DNA of 41,630 nt from Rhodococcus koreensis (GCF_900105905.1 NZ_FNSV01000003.1:1-41630), one strand, 5' to 3'. Numbered from the stretch's first letter, positions 25,131 to 33,316 are shown. The notes: generated by a model from the letters alone, not told the origin. Program-made: numbers and translations.

Positions 25131-25470
25131 TCATGTCGATAGAGCCGTTCTTCACCCCCGACTGAACTTGCCATTCGGGTTGTTCGGTGTCGAGGGCGTC
25201 GGTGTGAGTGCGAGTGTATTCGGTTGTCGTTGAGGCGGATGGGGATGCGGTGGGCGGGGTCTGGGGTGGGCCTGTGGGCGAGTTCGCGTCTGGTGGTGCT
25301 CGCGCATCTCGCTGATGGGCAGGGATGCGAGGTCGGTGAGGATCTGAGCGATCCCCGCCCCGTCGGCGCACCCCGGACGCCGTCCGGTTCGACGAACGGG
25401 AGCAGCGACTGACCCAGCTCCCCGAACGTCGGCACGCGCACGCGAGCTGAACCGACAGGCAGGCGCACGT
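25131..25470 (-). pseudogene. RHH-like small plasmid protein, internally deleted
   Basis: The minus strand has MNVRLPVGSARVRVPTFGEL, then GAGIAQILTDLASLPISEMR, RRELAHRPTPDP, AHRIPIRLNDNEYTRTHT and ALDTEQPE. These pieces lie in shifting frames. The last part is the same as the 37302-37490 remnant, except that the middle (AARTAGQNLETWIHDRITA) is deleted here. RIPIRLNDNEY looks like the ribbon of a ribbon-helix-helix protein. Function is unknown; it could be a relaxosome or partition accessory protein. Confidence 0.55.
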
Positions 25471-25497
25471 TCATTTCGCCGATTCGGCATACCGGGA

Positions 25498-25797
25498 GTG
25501 AACACCGACCGCCCCGTACCGGGAGGCAGTGGGGGCGTCTGGCGGTCGTGCAGGTCCGAGTGGGAACGGGGCGGCATGGCATTGGTCGAGTTGTCCGCGT
25601 CGGAGGAGGGGGAGTGGGTGCTGCGGACCGCGGCGGTGTTCTGGCCGACGCCCCGATCTCGGCGGAGCAGCTGGCGCAGGTGGTGGGGCTCGATCCGGTG
25701 CGGCGGCGGTACCCCCGCCGAGGCGCTGATCTTGCTGGACTTCTTCCTCGGCGTCGACCGTCTGGCCCCGCCGGACGTACCTACCGGCAAGTAGTCG
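25498..25797 (+). pseudogene. hypothetical protein with two compensating frameshifts
   Basis: MALVELSASEEGEWVLRTAA (frame 1) gives way to APISAEQLAQVVGLDPVRRR (frame 3) and returns to AEALILLDFFLGVDRLAPPD in frame 1 before the stop at 25792-25794. Joined, it is about 75-95 residues with a helical, HTH-like middle. It starts at a GTG (25498) or at the internal ATG (25576). No family was recognised. The two shifts cancel, so the end frame is kept. Confidence 0.5.
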
Positions 25798-25968
25798 GCA
25801 GTTGCCGAAGATACTGACGGACAGGTGGATTGGCGCAGTTCTCCGTTATGGTGTACAACTTCATGAGCCAGTCAATGTGAAGCAGCTCACATCATCGGTG
25901 ACGGGGAAACACAGGCATCATGCCCTGACTGTTCTCGTCGCCGGTGACCTTCGACGAAAGAGGACGCA

Positions 25969-26109
25969 GTGCCGACAGCCTCGACCCTCCGGACTACCCC
26001 GATCGCCGCACGCCCGCCCCGCGGTGGTGGGTCGATGAGCACCGCGGAGATCAAGTCGAGGATCGAGGCCATGTTCGCCGACCGCCGTCGCTCGTCGGTC
26101 GCACGCTAG
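25969..26109 (+). CDS. short basic protein, 46 residues
   Basis: The GTG at 25969 follows AGAGGA. An internal ATG would give 24 residues, STAEIKSRIEAMFADRRRSS. The C-terminal half forms a charged amphipathic helix and the N-terminal half is Pro/Arg-rich. It ends 18 bp before the small membrane gene and is likely its operon partner. No family was recognised. Confidence 0.55.
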   Translation: MPTASTLRTTPIAARPPRGGGSMSTAEIKSRIEAMFADRRRSSVAR

Positions 26110-26127
26110 AAACGAGGGGGAGGCACC

Positions 26128-26220
26128 GTGAATGTGCTGTTGCTGATGATGTTGTTGTTGACCGCGTTCGCCGCGGTTGTGGCGATGCAGACCGACGAGC
26201 AGTCGAACTTCCGCCGCTGA
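26128..26220 (+). CDS. very small membrane peptide, 30 residues
   Basis: The GTG at 26128 is preceded by GGGGGAGG with correct spacing. The product MNVLLLMMLLLTAFAAVVAM is one transmembrane helix followed by QTDEQSNFRR. It resembles the 41-residue protein at 14620-14745: same MN(L)NV start, helix, and a tail with an aromatic residue near its end. Too short for standard gene finders, but the ribosome site is excellent. Role unknown. Confidence 0.6.
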   Translation: MNVLLLMMLLLTAFAAVVAMQTDEQSNFRR

Positions 26221-26498
26221 CCTGCGGGCCTTCGGAGTCCATCGAAACGACCGGGAAACTATCTCGTTCTGGCACGTCGTGTCGATGGAGTCGTCGAACG
26301 AGTCGAGCAGAGCGAACGCCGGATCATCCGTGGTCGGTCCCGGGTGGCCGTGTCTGCGGCCGGCCACCAACTATGGCCGCGAACAAGAACGAGCAGGCGC
26401 ACCTGGATAGACCTCTCGGTCGACATTGCCGAGTTCTCGGCGTCGGCAGCTCACTTTTGAACCTTCGTGTGAAATTCTTGATAGATAACAGATTCTGA

Positions 26499-27023
26499 CT
26501 ACTCTGCTGGACCAGTTACGTGGACAGGCGGGGGTAGCAGGATCTCCCAGGTCACGGGTACCTCGTGGTCGGGGCTCTGCTGGGACCAATAGCAGTGGGC
26601 GTGGTACGACGTCATCGGAGCGGTGCCGTGTGTACGAAGCAGATCCATGTTTGCCCGGAACCCGTCGTGAGCGGTCTCCACTTGCCAGATGGTCGCGGTG
26701 CCCGCTGGGTCGAATGCGGTACGGAAGGCGTGGGCTTGTTCCAGTGTGTCCACGGCGAAGGCGGATTGGAAGCGAGAGGGCGCGGTCGGATAGTGCGCAC
26801 GACGCACATTTTCCCAGATCAGCTCGATTGAGTGGTCGGTGACCTGAAAGAGAACATCCCCGTTGACGAAGTTGTTTTCACCGTGGGCTGCAACGCCGTC
26901 CGGGAACAGCACGTCGAGGTGTCGTTGCAGATGTGAGGGGTTCACATCGTCGTACCGGGTGAGTCCGAGGGTTTGTCCCTTGTGCAGGGTTCCCCGTCGA
27001 TCGACGGTGTAGAAACGCGGCAT
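26499..27023 (-). CDS. DUF2441-like protein
   Basis: A 174-residue soluble protein starting at the ATG at 27023. RFYTVDRRGTLHKGQTLGLT, NPSHLQRHLDVLFPDGVAAH and GENNFVNGDVLFQVTDHSIE, then AFRTAFDPAGTATIWQVE, fit my memory of the DUF2441 family (proteins of unknown function, sometimes in defence or toxin islands). There is no catalytic motif that I can name and no signal peptide. It stands alone on the minus strand between two stability blocks. Confidence 0.65.
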   Translation of the reverse strand: MPRFYTVDRRGTLHKGQTLGLTRYDDVNPSHLQRHLDVLFPDGVAAHGENNFVNGDVLFQVTDHSIELIWENVRRAHYPTAPSRFQSAFAVDTLEQAHAFRTAFDPAGTATIWQVETAHDGFRANMDLLRTHGTAPMTSYHAHCYWSQQSPDHEVPVTWEILLPPPVHVTGPAE

Positions 27024-27486
27024 TTCACAAGCCTCTCGTGCAATCGATAGTAGGTAGTTTCAGCATCCGGGTTGGCCCGTCGAAATGTACGCAGGCATGG
27101 GTGGACGGCAGGCGCCTTCGAGCCGACTCACCTCGGCCGGCCGGTATGGCGAGTCGCTAGGAGTACACGCCGAGATCGTAGCGATCGACACGAACGAGCT
27201 GAGCTGCGTCCATGCCCGGGCCTCGGCGCCCATGGACGCGGCCGACCCCCTGGCGAGCGACGAGCGTGCTGGTCGCATCGCGTTGAAGGTGTCGGCAGAG
27301 CAAAGTGATGTGTTGACAGCTCGTGCTTCAACAGCTGGATCAGACTGTGTACCCGGTCGTCGAGGCTCTCGAGCTCGCCTGAACTCTGTGATCCGCTCTC
27401 GCCGCTGATGTCTTCGACACAGAGTTTGTCAGCGGTTCTGTCCGGAGATCACCGACCTCTGGAATATCTGAACTAGTTCTGATGTA
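27024..27486. other. 463-bp intergenic stretch with a palindrome at its end
   Basis: A frame at 27085-27408 is open but has no ribosome site or family pattern. The notable element is the palindrome at 27470-27479 beside the next gene pair. Confidence 0.4.
27470..27479. promoter_or_regulatory. palindrome GAACTAGTTC, likely operator of the Phd-like pair
   Basis: A perfect 10-bp palindrome ending 7 bp before the antitoxin ATG at 27487. Similar short palindromes are bound by Phd/YefM-type antitoxins. Confidence 0.55.
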
Positions 27487-27972
27487 ATGGTGGGTATGAG
27501 CAAGTCGACCGCCACCGCCACGTTCTCCGATTTCTTACGGGCACCGAATGATGTTCTCGGCGCGCTCGAGGACAACGGTGAGGTCGTGCTCACGCGCCGG
27601 AATGCCCCGGCTCTGCGGCTGACCCAAGAGTCGACGAGCCGCGCCGAATTGAGCGCTCTCGGCGTCGTCGGGCAGCTCTTCGCCGCCTCTCTCGACGAGG
27701 CGGCCCTCGATCGCGTCGCCTCCCGCCTCGCCGTCGCATTGCCGTGGATCGGGATGCTGCCGACCGCATTGCACGCCGAGTTCGTCGCAGCGTTCCAGGA
27801 CACTGCCCGTGCCTGCATCGCGGTGGCCCGCTTCGACCGACTCGCGATCTTGCTGGAAGCGTGGCAGGCCACCGCGGAGGCGTACGCCGACCCGCGCCTG
27901 ACCGCCGACGGTTCCGACCTGGAGTACCTCGAGGTCCCTGAGGTGGTCGCGGCGCCGGATCTCGACGCGTGA
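27487..27972 (+). CDS. Phd/YefM-like antitoxin with long C-terminal domain
   Basis: A 161-residue protein; starts at 27487 or 27496. The N-terminus, ATATFSDFLRAPNDVLGALE then EVVLTRRNAPALRLTQE, has the Phd-type pattern of a short DNA-binding sandwich. The remaining 110 residues are helical and acidic (LTADGSDLEYLEVPEVVAAP), likely the toxin-binding part; Phd proteins are usually shorter. The stop overlaps the next start as GTGA. Confidence 0.7.
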   Translation: MVGMSKSTATATFSDFLRAPNDVLGALEDNGEVVLTRRNAPALRLTQESTSRAELSALGVVGQLFAASLDEAALDRVASRLAVALPWIGMLPTALHAEFVAAFQDTARACIAVARFDRLAILLEAWQATAEAYADPRLTADGSDLEYLEVPEVVAAPDLDA

Positions 27973-28331
27973 GCAGGAAAGGCGGCGCGGTTTCCCGCCC
28001 AATCAAACGCGCCGAGTGGCAGATCGTGTTCGCCACGCGTGACGCGGAGAAGGGCTGGACCGATCTGCTGGCCACTGCACGCGACGCCACGGTCGATGCG
28101 TGGGACACCCTCACCCGAGAACCGACGGTAGAGACGCGGCGGCTGTATCAACTCAAAGGCGACTACGCCTACGGGACGTACAACGGGCAGAACTACGCCC
28201 GATACCAGTACAAGGTGACCGATGGTGGGCGGATCTGGTTCTTTGTCGATCCTGCACAGAAGGGCGCCAAGATCGCGGGCCGGGTCCTGCTCGAACGCTG
28301 CGAACCCGGCCACCCGAAGGAAACCGAATAG
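27969..28331 (+). CDS. RelE-fold-like toxin paired with the Phd-like antitoxin
   Basis: A 120-residue basic protein from the overlapping GTG at 27969. AEWQIVFATRDAEKGWTDLL at about residues 15-35 and a later YARYQYKVTDGGRIWFFVD fit the beta-sheet core of RelE/ParE-like proteins. GAKIAGRVLLERCEPGHP closes the fold. Motif evidence is weaker than for MazF or HigB, but gene size, charge, order and overlap with an antitoxin all support it. Target unknown. Confidence 0.68.
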   Translation: MSRKGGAVSRPIKRAEWQIVFATRDAEKGWTDLLATARDATVDAWDTLTREPTVETRRLYQLKGDYAYGTYNGQNYARYQYKVTDGGRIWFFVDPAQKGAKIAGRVLLERCEPGHPKETE

Positions 28332-28690
28332 TCACGCCCAGGTATGGGCCTGCGCGCGTTGGCGTCTGCCCGTTCTTCCTGGCGGGCGTGGGTCCCGGCA
28401 CGCCCACAGGGCCGTGTCCAGCTCCCAGGCACGCCCCCAGCGGCGAGCCCACCCGGTTCCTGATCCGGCCCCGATCCGGTCATGATCGGGACTCCGGGAG
28501 CAGGCAGAACCTGGACCGGGAACCGGCACGGCAGTATCGGCGGCATGGTGGAGATGCTGCCGTGGCCTGCGTGCGTGATGCGGGGGTGTGGTCCTGCTGC
28601 TCGTGGGGTGCAGTGATCGCTCGATCAGCGGCGCGAGCGGATAGGTGCAGACGCGGAAGCTTCCCGATCGGTGAAGCAGAATGGGGTGCC
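28332..28690. other. 359-bp intergenic, no gene recognised
   Basis: No convincing frame or structure seen. Confidence 0.4.
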
Positions 28691-29398
28691 ATGGACGAGG
28701 TGGAGTTGGTCGAGCAGGTGCGGCGGCGTTGGGAGCAGGGTGTCCCGCCGAAGGTGATCGCGCGTGCTCTGGGTGTGCGGCCGTCGGTGGTGGCGCCGGT
28801 GGTGCGACGAATCGCTGCCGAGGCCGAGGCGTCCCGAGGATTGGGGCGGGTGCTGGGGTGCTGGGTCAATTGTGGCTGGAGTGTCGGGCTGGGCCTCGAG
28901 GGTCGTCCGGAGTGGGCGAAGCTGGATGCTCCCGCCGGTGAGGTCGAAGGTTTCGCGCAGGTGTTGGTGGCACGTGAGGGGCGGCGTGGTCGGGCGACGC
29001 TGCGGGGCTACCTGGCCGACGTGCACTGCCTGGGGGTGAAGAACGCCCGTGACCCCGAAACCATGGACGCGGGCAGGATCCCCACCGCCATCCGCACGTA
29101 CTACGCGGCGTTCGACCGTCCTGCGGTGGAGATTCCGATCGAACTCGGCCGCGAACTGATCCTGGGGGCGGTGCAGTATGCGCGGGGGCTCGGTTTCGAG
29201 CCCGCCGGCGCCTTCGATGACGAGGCCGCCGCGTTCCTGGGTGAGTGGGACGGGCCGGGTCGGATCGAGTTCGGGAGGGATGGTCGGCCGTTCTACCTCA
29301 ACGGGCCCTACGACAATCCGGCTGCCGTCATTGCGACCCTCGAGCGGTCCGTGGGTGCGGGGAACTTCCACGTCTCGGTGGCCGTGGGACCGATGTGA
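28691..29398 (+). CDS. HTH-domain protein with conserved C-terminal domain
   Basis: A 235-residue protein from the ATG at 28691. Residues about 1-40 (MDEVELVEQVRRRWEQGVPP, KVIARALGVRPSVVAPVVRR) form a helix-turn-helix of homeodomain type. The rest is a conserved soluble domain: GCWVNCGWSVGLGLEGRPEW, LADVHCLGVKNARDPETMDA, and GRPFYLNGPYDNPAAVIATL. Proteins of this form occur in mycobacteria and relatives with unknown role. The many Cys and His residues (CW, NC, VHC) may bind metal. It is transcribed alone. Confidence 0.65.
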   Translation: MDEVELVEQVRRRWEQGVPPKVIARALGVRPSVVAPVVRRIAAEAEASRGLGRVLGCWVNCGWSVGLGLEGRPEWAKLDAPAGEVEGFAQVLVAREGRRGRATLRGYLADVHCLGVKNARDPETMDAGRIPTAIRTYYAAFDRPAVEIPIELGRELILGAVQYARGLGFEPAGAFDDEAAAFLGEWDGPGRIEFGRDGRPFYLNGPYDNPAAVIATLERSVGAGNFHVSVAVGPM

Positions 29399-29590
29399 TT
29401 GTCACGAACACACCCGACGCCGGGGGGAACGCCTGACTCCATGGGCCGTAGGCCGAGCAACAGCCAACGCCGCTCTCTGTGCTTGCGTCGATCTCCGTAG
29501 TCTGTCGATTGCCTGGTTGTGCGGTGGCTCGACTTGTCTCTCATTCGATCGTTTCTGCGACACGAATGCACCCCGGGACGGCCACGGTGG

Positions 29591-30241
29591 TCATGGTGGG
29601 TCGTCGGGAACCGCCCAGAGACCCGAGCCGGACCGTCGGCCGGTGTCGGGGATCAGTGCCCGGAGCCGGGCGGCGTCGTCGCGCAGTGCCTTCCGCAGGT
29701 GGGGGCGGACGTCCTCGGCGACGTCTGGTGGTAGTGGGCAGCCGTGGTGTACGAGGGCGGCGGTGTTGTCGATGAGCCGCGCCGCTCGCGTGAGGAGGGG
29801 CTCCGGCACTCGGACGGTGGGGAGGTCGCCGGCGTGGTCTCGGGTCAGGACGCCGAGGGTGGAGATCAGTGCCATCGCTGGTGCCGGCTCGTGGGGATCC
29901 TTGTCGACGCCGGCGAGGGCGGCCGCCTCGACGAGGGCGGCGATCGTCGACCCGAGGGTGGGCAGGGGCATGGTGATGGTGCGGGGCAGGGTCAGCAGGT
30001 CGGCGCCGGGTGCCTCTTCTTTGATGCTCAGGGCCAGTTCGCGGGCGAGGGTGCGCAGGGTGTCGTGGTCGAAGTACCGGCGGGCGGTGCGTTCGGTGAT
30101 GCGCATCTGTTCCGCTACGGCGGCGACTCGGTCGGTGAGCAGGGCCTCGAGTCGGTCGGTGGGGACGGTCAGACCGATGCGTGCCAGCTCCTCACCGAGG
30201 GCTGAGGCCGTGGTGCTCACCCACGATGATGGTCGCGGCAT
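29591..30241 (-). CDS. TetR-like HTH regulator
   Basis: A 216-residue protein; AGGAGG precedes the ATG at 30241, better than the upstream in-frame ATG at 30271. The N-terminal helix-turn-helix reads RVAAVAEQMRITERTARRYF with DHDTLRTLA following, close to the TetR pattern (R-x-YF). The long helical C-terminus (ALVEAAALAGVDKDP, LIDNTAALVHHGCPLPPD) would bind a ligand. No obvious target gene lies next to it; it may regulate itself or the divergent BrnT unit. Confidence 0.65.
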   Translation of the reverse strand: MPRPSSWVSTTASALGEELARIGLTVPTDRLEALLTDRVAAVAEQMRITERTARRYFDHDTLRTLARELALSIKEEAPGADLLTLPRTITMPLPTLGSTIAALVEAAALAGVDKDPHEPAPAMALISTLGVLTRDHAGDLPTVRVPEPLLTRAARLIDNTAALVHHGCPLPPDVAEDVRPHLRKALRDDAARLRALIPDTGRRSGSGLWAVPDDPP

Positions 30242-30508
30242 CGAGGCCTCCTGATCCGAGCGTTCCACCACACCTGGTCTGTCTACCAGTCCGCCCGCGG
30301 TGGCGGCGGCAGGCGACTGGAAACGTCAGGATCCGGACCCACCCCGCGGTCCGCTCCAGCGCGAAGTGACGGGTGCGCCGGGGGAGGTCACTGATCGATC
30401 GAGGCTCCATTCGTTGGATCAGCTCTGGTTCCGACGCCGCCGGTGTCGAGTCGTACGTTTCCGGCCTGAGCTGGCGTGGGAAAGCGGGGAATTCATCCAG
30501 CCAAAATG

Positions 30509-30523
30509 GTATAGTTTCTATAC
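30509..30523. promoter_or_regulatory. BrnTA operator overlapping the start
   Basis: GTATAG-TTT-CTATAC is a perfect palindrome that touches the toxin ATG at 30524. The mRNA would be leaderless or nearly so. The antitoxin would block the promoter here. Confidence 0.8.
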
Positions 30524-30787
30524 ATGTCTGGGTTTGAGTTCGATCCGAACAAGAGCGAAGCGAACCTGGCCAAGCACGGCATCGATTTTCTGTCGGCGCA
30601 GGCACTGTGGCGAGATCCGCACCGGCTCGAGGTGCCCGCGAGAACTACGGATGAGCCGAGGTGGCTGGTGATCGGTGTGATTGACGGAAAATGGTGGTCC
30701 GCGGTGGTGACCTATCGTGCGGACCGGACCCGGATCATCTCGGTTCGGCGCTCACGTGATGGAGAGGTGGCGCTTTATGAGAGCTGA
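30524..30787 (+). CDS. brnT: BrnT-type toxin
   Basis: An 87-residue ribonuclease of the BrnT family (RelE-like fold). The N-terminal signature FEFDPNKSEANLAKHGIDFL is nearly the family consensus, followed by LWRDPHRLEVPA, RWLVIGVIDGKWWSAVVTYR and IISVRRSRDGEVALYE. Toxin-first order and overlap with the antitoxin gene are typical. In known systems it is an inducible growth inhibitor released under stress. Confidence 0.93.
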   Translation: MSGFEFDPNKSEANLAKHGIDFLSAQALWRDPHRLEVPARTTDEPRWLVIGVIDGKWWSAVVTYRADRTRIISVRRSRDGEVALYES

Positions 30788-31013
30788 CGAGTTCGACGAG
30801 CGTTTTGATGCCGGCGAGGACGTGACGTTCGCGCTCGATACGGCCAGGGCCCGGCGCCCGGGCGAGGAGCAGCGGCGTGTCAACGTCGACTTCCCGGCGT
30901 GGATGATCGCGGAGTTGGATCGTGAGGCGACTCGTCTCGGGGTTACCCGGCAGTCTCTGATCAAGGTGTGGATCGCCGAGAGGCTCGAACGCAACGGCTC
31001 AACGGCCGCCTGA
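30777..31013 (+). CDS. brnA: BrnA-type ribbon-helix-helix antitoxin
   Basis: A 78-residue antitoxin starting at the ATG at 30777, 11 nt inside the toxin gene. The polar N-terminus RADEFDERFDAGEDVT is typical of BrnA (often with a D-x-G-E-D segment) and contacts BrnT. The C-terminus VNVDFPAWMIAELDREATRL with GVTRQSLIKVWIAERL is the ribbon-helix-helix that binds the operator. Confidence 0.93.
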   Translation: MRADEFDERFDAGEDVTFALDTARARRPGEEQRRVNVDFPAWMIAELDREATRLGVTRQSLIKVWIAERLERNGSTAA

Positions 31014-31282
31014 TCCTGCCGCGGTGGCGTGGCGGTACGGAGGGCTCGATCGGTGGACTCGGCTCGGTGGTCTCGGTGTGGGGGCGGGAGTTCCGTCGCC
31101 GCGAGTTGGCCCCCATATGGGCGAAGGAGCCTATGTCGGTGCGCATTTCGATTCCTGGTCGAGCACCGGCGACCGGGTGGGGGGAGTCGGATCGGTTCAC
31201 CGCGGATGATCTGGTTGCGGTGACGTTTTCTGTCGGCGGGAGGTCCCGCCGAGGGCGCCGCGGGCGATCCTGGTGTCGCTTG
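31014..31282. other. intergenic, no gene recognised
   Basis: No frame with supporting features is seen between brnA and the istB remnant. Confidence 0.4.
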
Positions 31283-31614
31283 TCAGGGTGATGGGACCAC
31301 CTCGTTGCCACGAGCATGGGACCACCCGAAGGTGTCATCGAGCATCGACCTCGCCTTCTGAACTGTCAACCACGCCATGCCCAGACGGGTGCGTTGCCGG
31401 TAGGGCGGGCCCTCGATGACGAGGGTGTGCGCCGAGGAGGTGAGCCGGTCGATCGCAGACTGCGCCAGCAGGGCGTCGGTGGTCATCGACAGCCACTCTG
31501 GGGACCTATTTGAGGAGACGATCGTCGCCTTGCGTCGATGACGCTCCACGACCAACTCGTAGAAGTCGTTGGTCTCGGTCGCGTCCAGGGGCCGCAACGC
31601 GAAATCGTCGAGTA
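31283..31614 (-). pseudogene. IS21-family istB helper ATPase, 3' fragment
   Basis: The minus strand reads LLDDFALRPLDATETNDFYE, LVVERHRRKATIVSSNRSPE, AQSAIDRLTSSAHTLVIEG. This is the Walker B (LLDDF) to sensor part of IstB, the target-selection ATPase of IS21 elements. The Walker A half is missing: its frame is cut at about 31614 where the recombinase-site array begins. The stop lies at 31283. The istA gene is absent. Confidence 0.85.
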
Positions 31615-31722
31615 ATCCCGACCCCGGAATTATCCCGATACGGGTATCGAAGCGGCGGCATTGATGCAGGTGAGGAGCATCTTCGGATAGATCCGGATGA
31701 ATTCGGGTCGGGATAATCCCGC
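31615..31722. repeat. TTATCCCGA site array at the left end of the recombinase element
   Basis: TAATCCCGACCCC (31615 on), AATTATCCCGA (about 31629-31639) and the inverted TCGGGATAATCCC (about 31709-31722) surround a 70-bp spacer. These look like binding sites for the recombinase coded downstream. Confidence 0.6.
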
Positions 31723-31777
31723 GTGTTCCAGGCTCCGTCGGTGGGGCAGGTTGCTCCACCGACGGAGGAGGTGTCCG

Positions 31778-32989
31778 ATGGGCACGACTTCATGGATGCG
31801 TGGTGCGGGACCGCTGGTGCCGTTCGCGGAGGGCTTCGAGGAGGAGTTGCGCAGACTCGGGCATCGACCCGGCGCCATCCGGCACCACATGGTGTTGATG
31901 GGACAGCTCGATCGATGGCTGACCGGCGAGGGTCTTGCGGTCGAGGACCTGAGTATTGCTCTGGTGGAGGGATTTTTGGCATCCCGGCGGGCGAGTGGTC
32001 GTCGGCGGGTGCCGACGGTGGTGACCGTGGCGCGCCTGTTGGAGTATCTGCGGGACCGGCAGGTGGTACCGCTCGAGACGCTGGCGACGCCGACGAGTCG
32101 TGATGAGATGTTGGTCCGCTATCGCCACCATCTGATTGTTGTGCGGGGACTGGCCCCGACCACGATTCGACGCTACGAGCGGTTCGCGCGCCGATTCTTG
32201 GCGGGTCGGGCATCGCGCACCGGAGACGAGATCGGTATCGGGAATCTGACCGGTACGGAGGTCGCGGAGTGGATGCTCGAGGCCGGTTCGCGGCTGACGG
32301 TCGAGTCGGCGAAGCGAGAGGCCGCCGATCTGCGGGCGCTGCTGCGCTTTCTGTATCTGGACGGGATCCTCGAGACGGACCTGGGTGGCGCCATGCCGCC
32401 GGTGGCGAGCTGGCGCGGTGCCCGATTGCCCGCGACGATGAGCGCCGCCGACGTGGACAACCTGTTGGCCGGGTGCGATCGCCGCATCGCGAGTGGACGG
32501 CGTGACCGGGCCATCTTGATGCTGCTGGCGCGGCTGGGTCTGCGCTCCGGGGAGGTGGCCGCCCTTCGGCTCGGCGACGTCGACTGGCGGGCCGGGGAGA
32601 TCGTGGTGCGGGGCAAGGCCCGCCGCCGCGATCGTCTCCCGCTGCCCGTCGACGTCGGTCAGGCCCTCGTCGACTACCTCACCGACGGGCGCCCGGTGTG
32701 CGGGTGTCCGCAGTTGCTGCTCACCATCTACGCGCCTCCACGGCCCCTGCACCCGAGCACGATCACCGGGATCGTCTACCGTGCGTGTCGGCGAGCCGGC
32801 CTGGCACGGGTCGGTGGTCACCGGCTCCGGCACGCGTTGGCGACCGAGCTGCTGCGCCGGGGGGCCGATTTGATCGAGATCGCCCAGGTGCTGCGTCAGT
32901 CGGATCTGGGGACCACCTCCGGCTACGCCAAGGTCGATCGGGCCGTGTTACGTACGGTCGCCCAGCCCTGGCCCGGGACACGGCGATGA
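31778..32989 (+). CDS. tyrosine recombinase, first gene of the trio-like element
   Basis: A 403-residue enzyme; GAGGAGG precedes the ATG at 31778. Two SAM-like N-terminal regions (LVPFAEGFEEELRRLGHRPG; LVRYRHHLIVVRGLAPTTIR) are followed by the catalytic domain: LARLGLRSGEVAALRL (Arg), VRGKARRRDRLPLP (Lys), GGHRLRHALATEL (His, Arg), and VLRQSDLGTTSGYAKVDRAV with the nucleophile Tyr. The position usually held by His (LRH) is Gln (LRQ), which might reduce activity. It overlaps the next gene by 4 nt. Confidence 0.88.
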   Translation: MGTTSWMRGAGPLVPFAEGFEEELRRLGHRPGAIRHHMVLMGQLDRWLTGEGLAVEDLSIALVEGFLASRRASGRRRVPTVVTVARLLEYLRDRQVVPLETLATPTSRDEMLVRYRHHLIVVRGLAPTTIRRYERFARRFLAGRASRTGDEIGIGNLTGTEVAEWMLEAGSRLTVESAKREAADLRALLRFLYLDGILETDLGGAMPPVASWRGARLPATMSAADVDNLLAGCDRRIASGRRDRAILMLLARLGLRSGEVAALRLGDVDWRAGEIVVRGKARRRDRLPLPVDVGQALVDYLTDGRPVCGCPQLLLTIYAPPRPLHPSTITGIVYRACRRAGLARVGGHRLRHALATELLRRGADLIEIAQVLRQSDLGTTSGYAKVDRAVLRTVAQPWPGTRR

Positions 32990-33254
32990 GCGCGCTCGCC
33001 GAGCAGGCCGAACAGTACCTGCGGCTGCGTCGAGCCTTGGGACACAGGCTCGATGAGGCCGCCCGACTGCTTCCCCGCTTCGTCGCCTGCCTCGACGCGG
33101 CCGGCGTCACGACGATCACCGTCGACGTGGCCCTGCAGTGGGTGCAACGTCCCGATGCCGATCCCACCAGTTCGGTGTGGGCGCGGCGGATGACCGTGGT
33201 GCGCGGCTTCGCCCGCCACATGTCCGGCATCGATCCCGCCACCGAGATCCCCGG
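32986..33254 (+). pseudogene. tyrosine recombinase, second gene of the trio-like element, 5' fragment
   Basis: MSALAEQAEQYLRLRRALGH and RRMTVVRGFARHMSGIDPAT form the N-terminal core-binding domain of a second recombinase. The match stops after ATEIPG, where the frame continues into phosphatase DNA and ends at 33363. The catalytic half is absent. Confidence 0.82.
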
Positions 33255-33316
33255 GTGCCGAGTTCGCCGCGGACGTTGGCGGGGGTTTGGCTGTGCCGGA
33301 GGAACAGCAGTTGCAC
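33255..33316 (-). pseudogene. histidine phosphatase (phosphoglycerate mutase-like), 5' scrap
   Basis: The GTG at 33316 (minus) has GAGAGGAA upstream and begins QLLFLRHSQTPANVRGELGT, the N-terminal catalytic-His motif of the branch. The usual RHG is RHS here. After 20 codons it is cut by the recombinase element. It is next in order after the kinase gene and was probably the last gene of that operon. Confidence 0.75.

Larger units (their letters stand above)
31615..33254 (+). mobile_element. recombinase-trio-like element, right part lost
   Basis: It starts with an array of TTATCCCGA-type sites inside an istB gene and carries one full and one cut tyrosine recombinase gene overlapping as ATGA, the layout of recombinase-in-trio elements. 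The third gene and the right end are missing; at about 33254 it abuts a histidine-phosphatase fragment. Inserted in the same direction as the elements in the 3-11 kb nest, but its proteins belong to another subgroup. Confidence 0.65.

Noticed and set aside
27085..27408. 107-codon open frame before the Phd-like gene
   Set aside because: No ribosome site, no family pattern, and compositional codon use.
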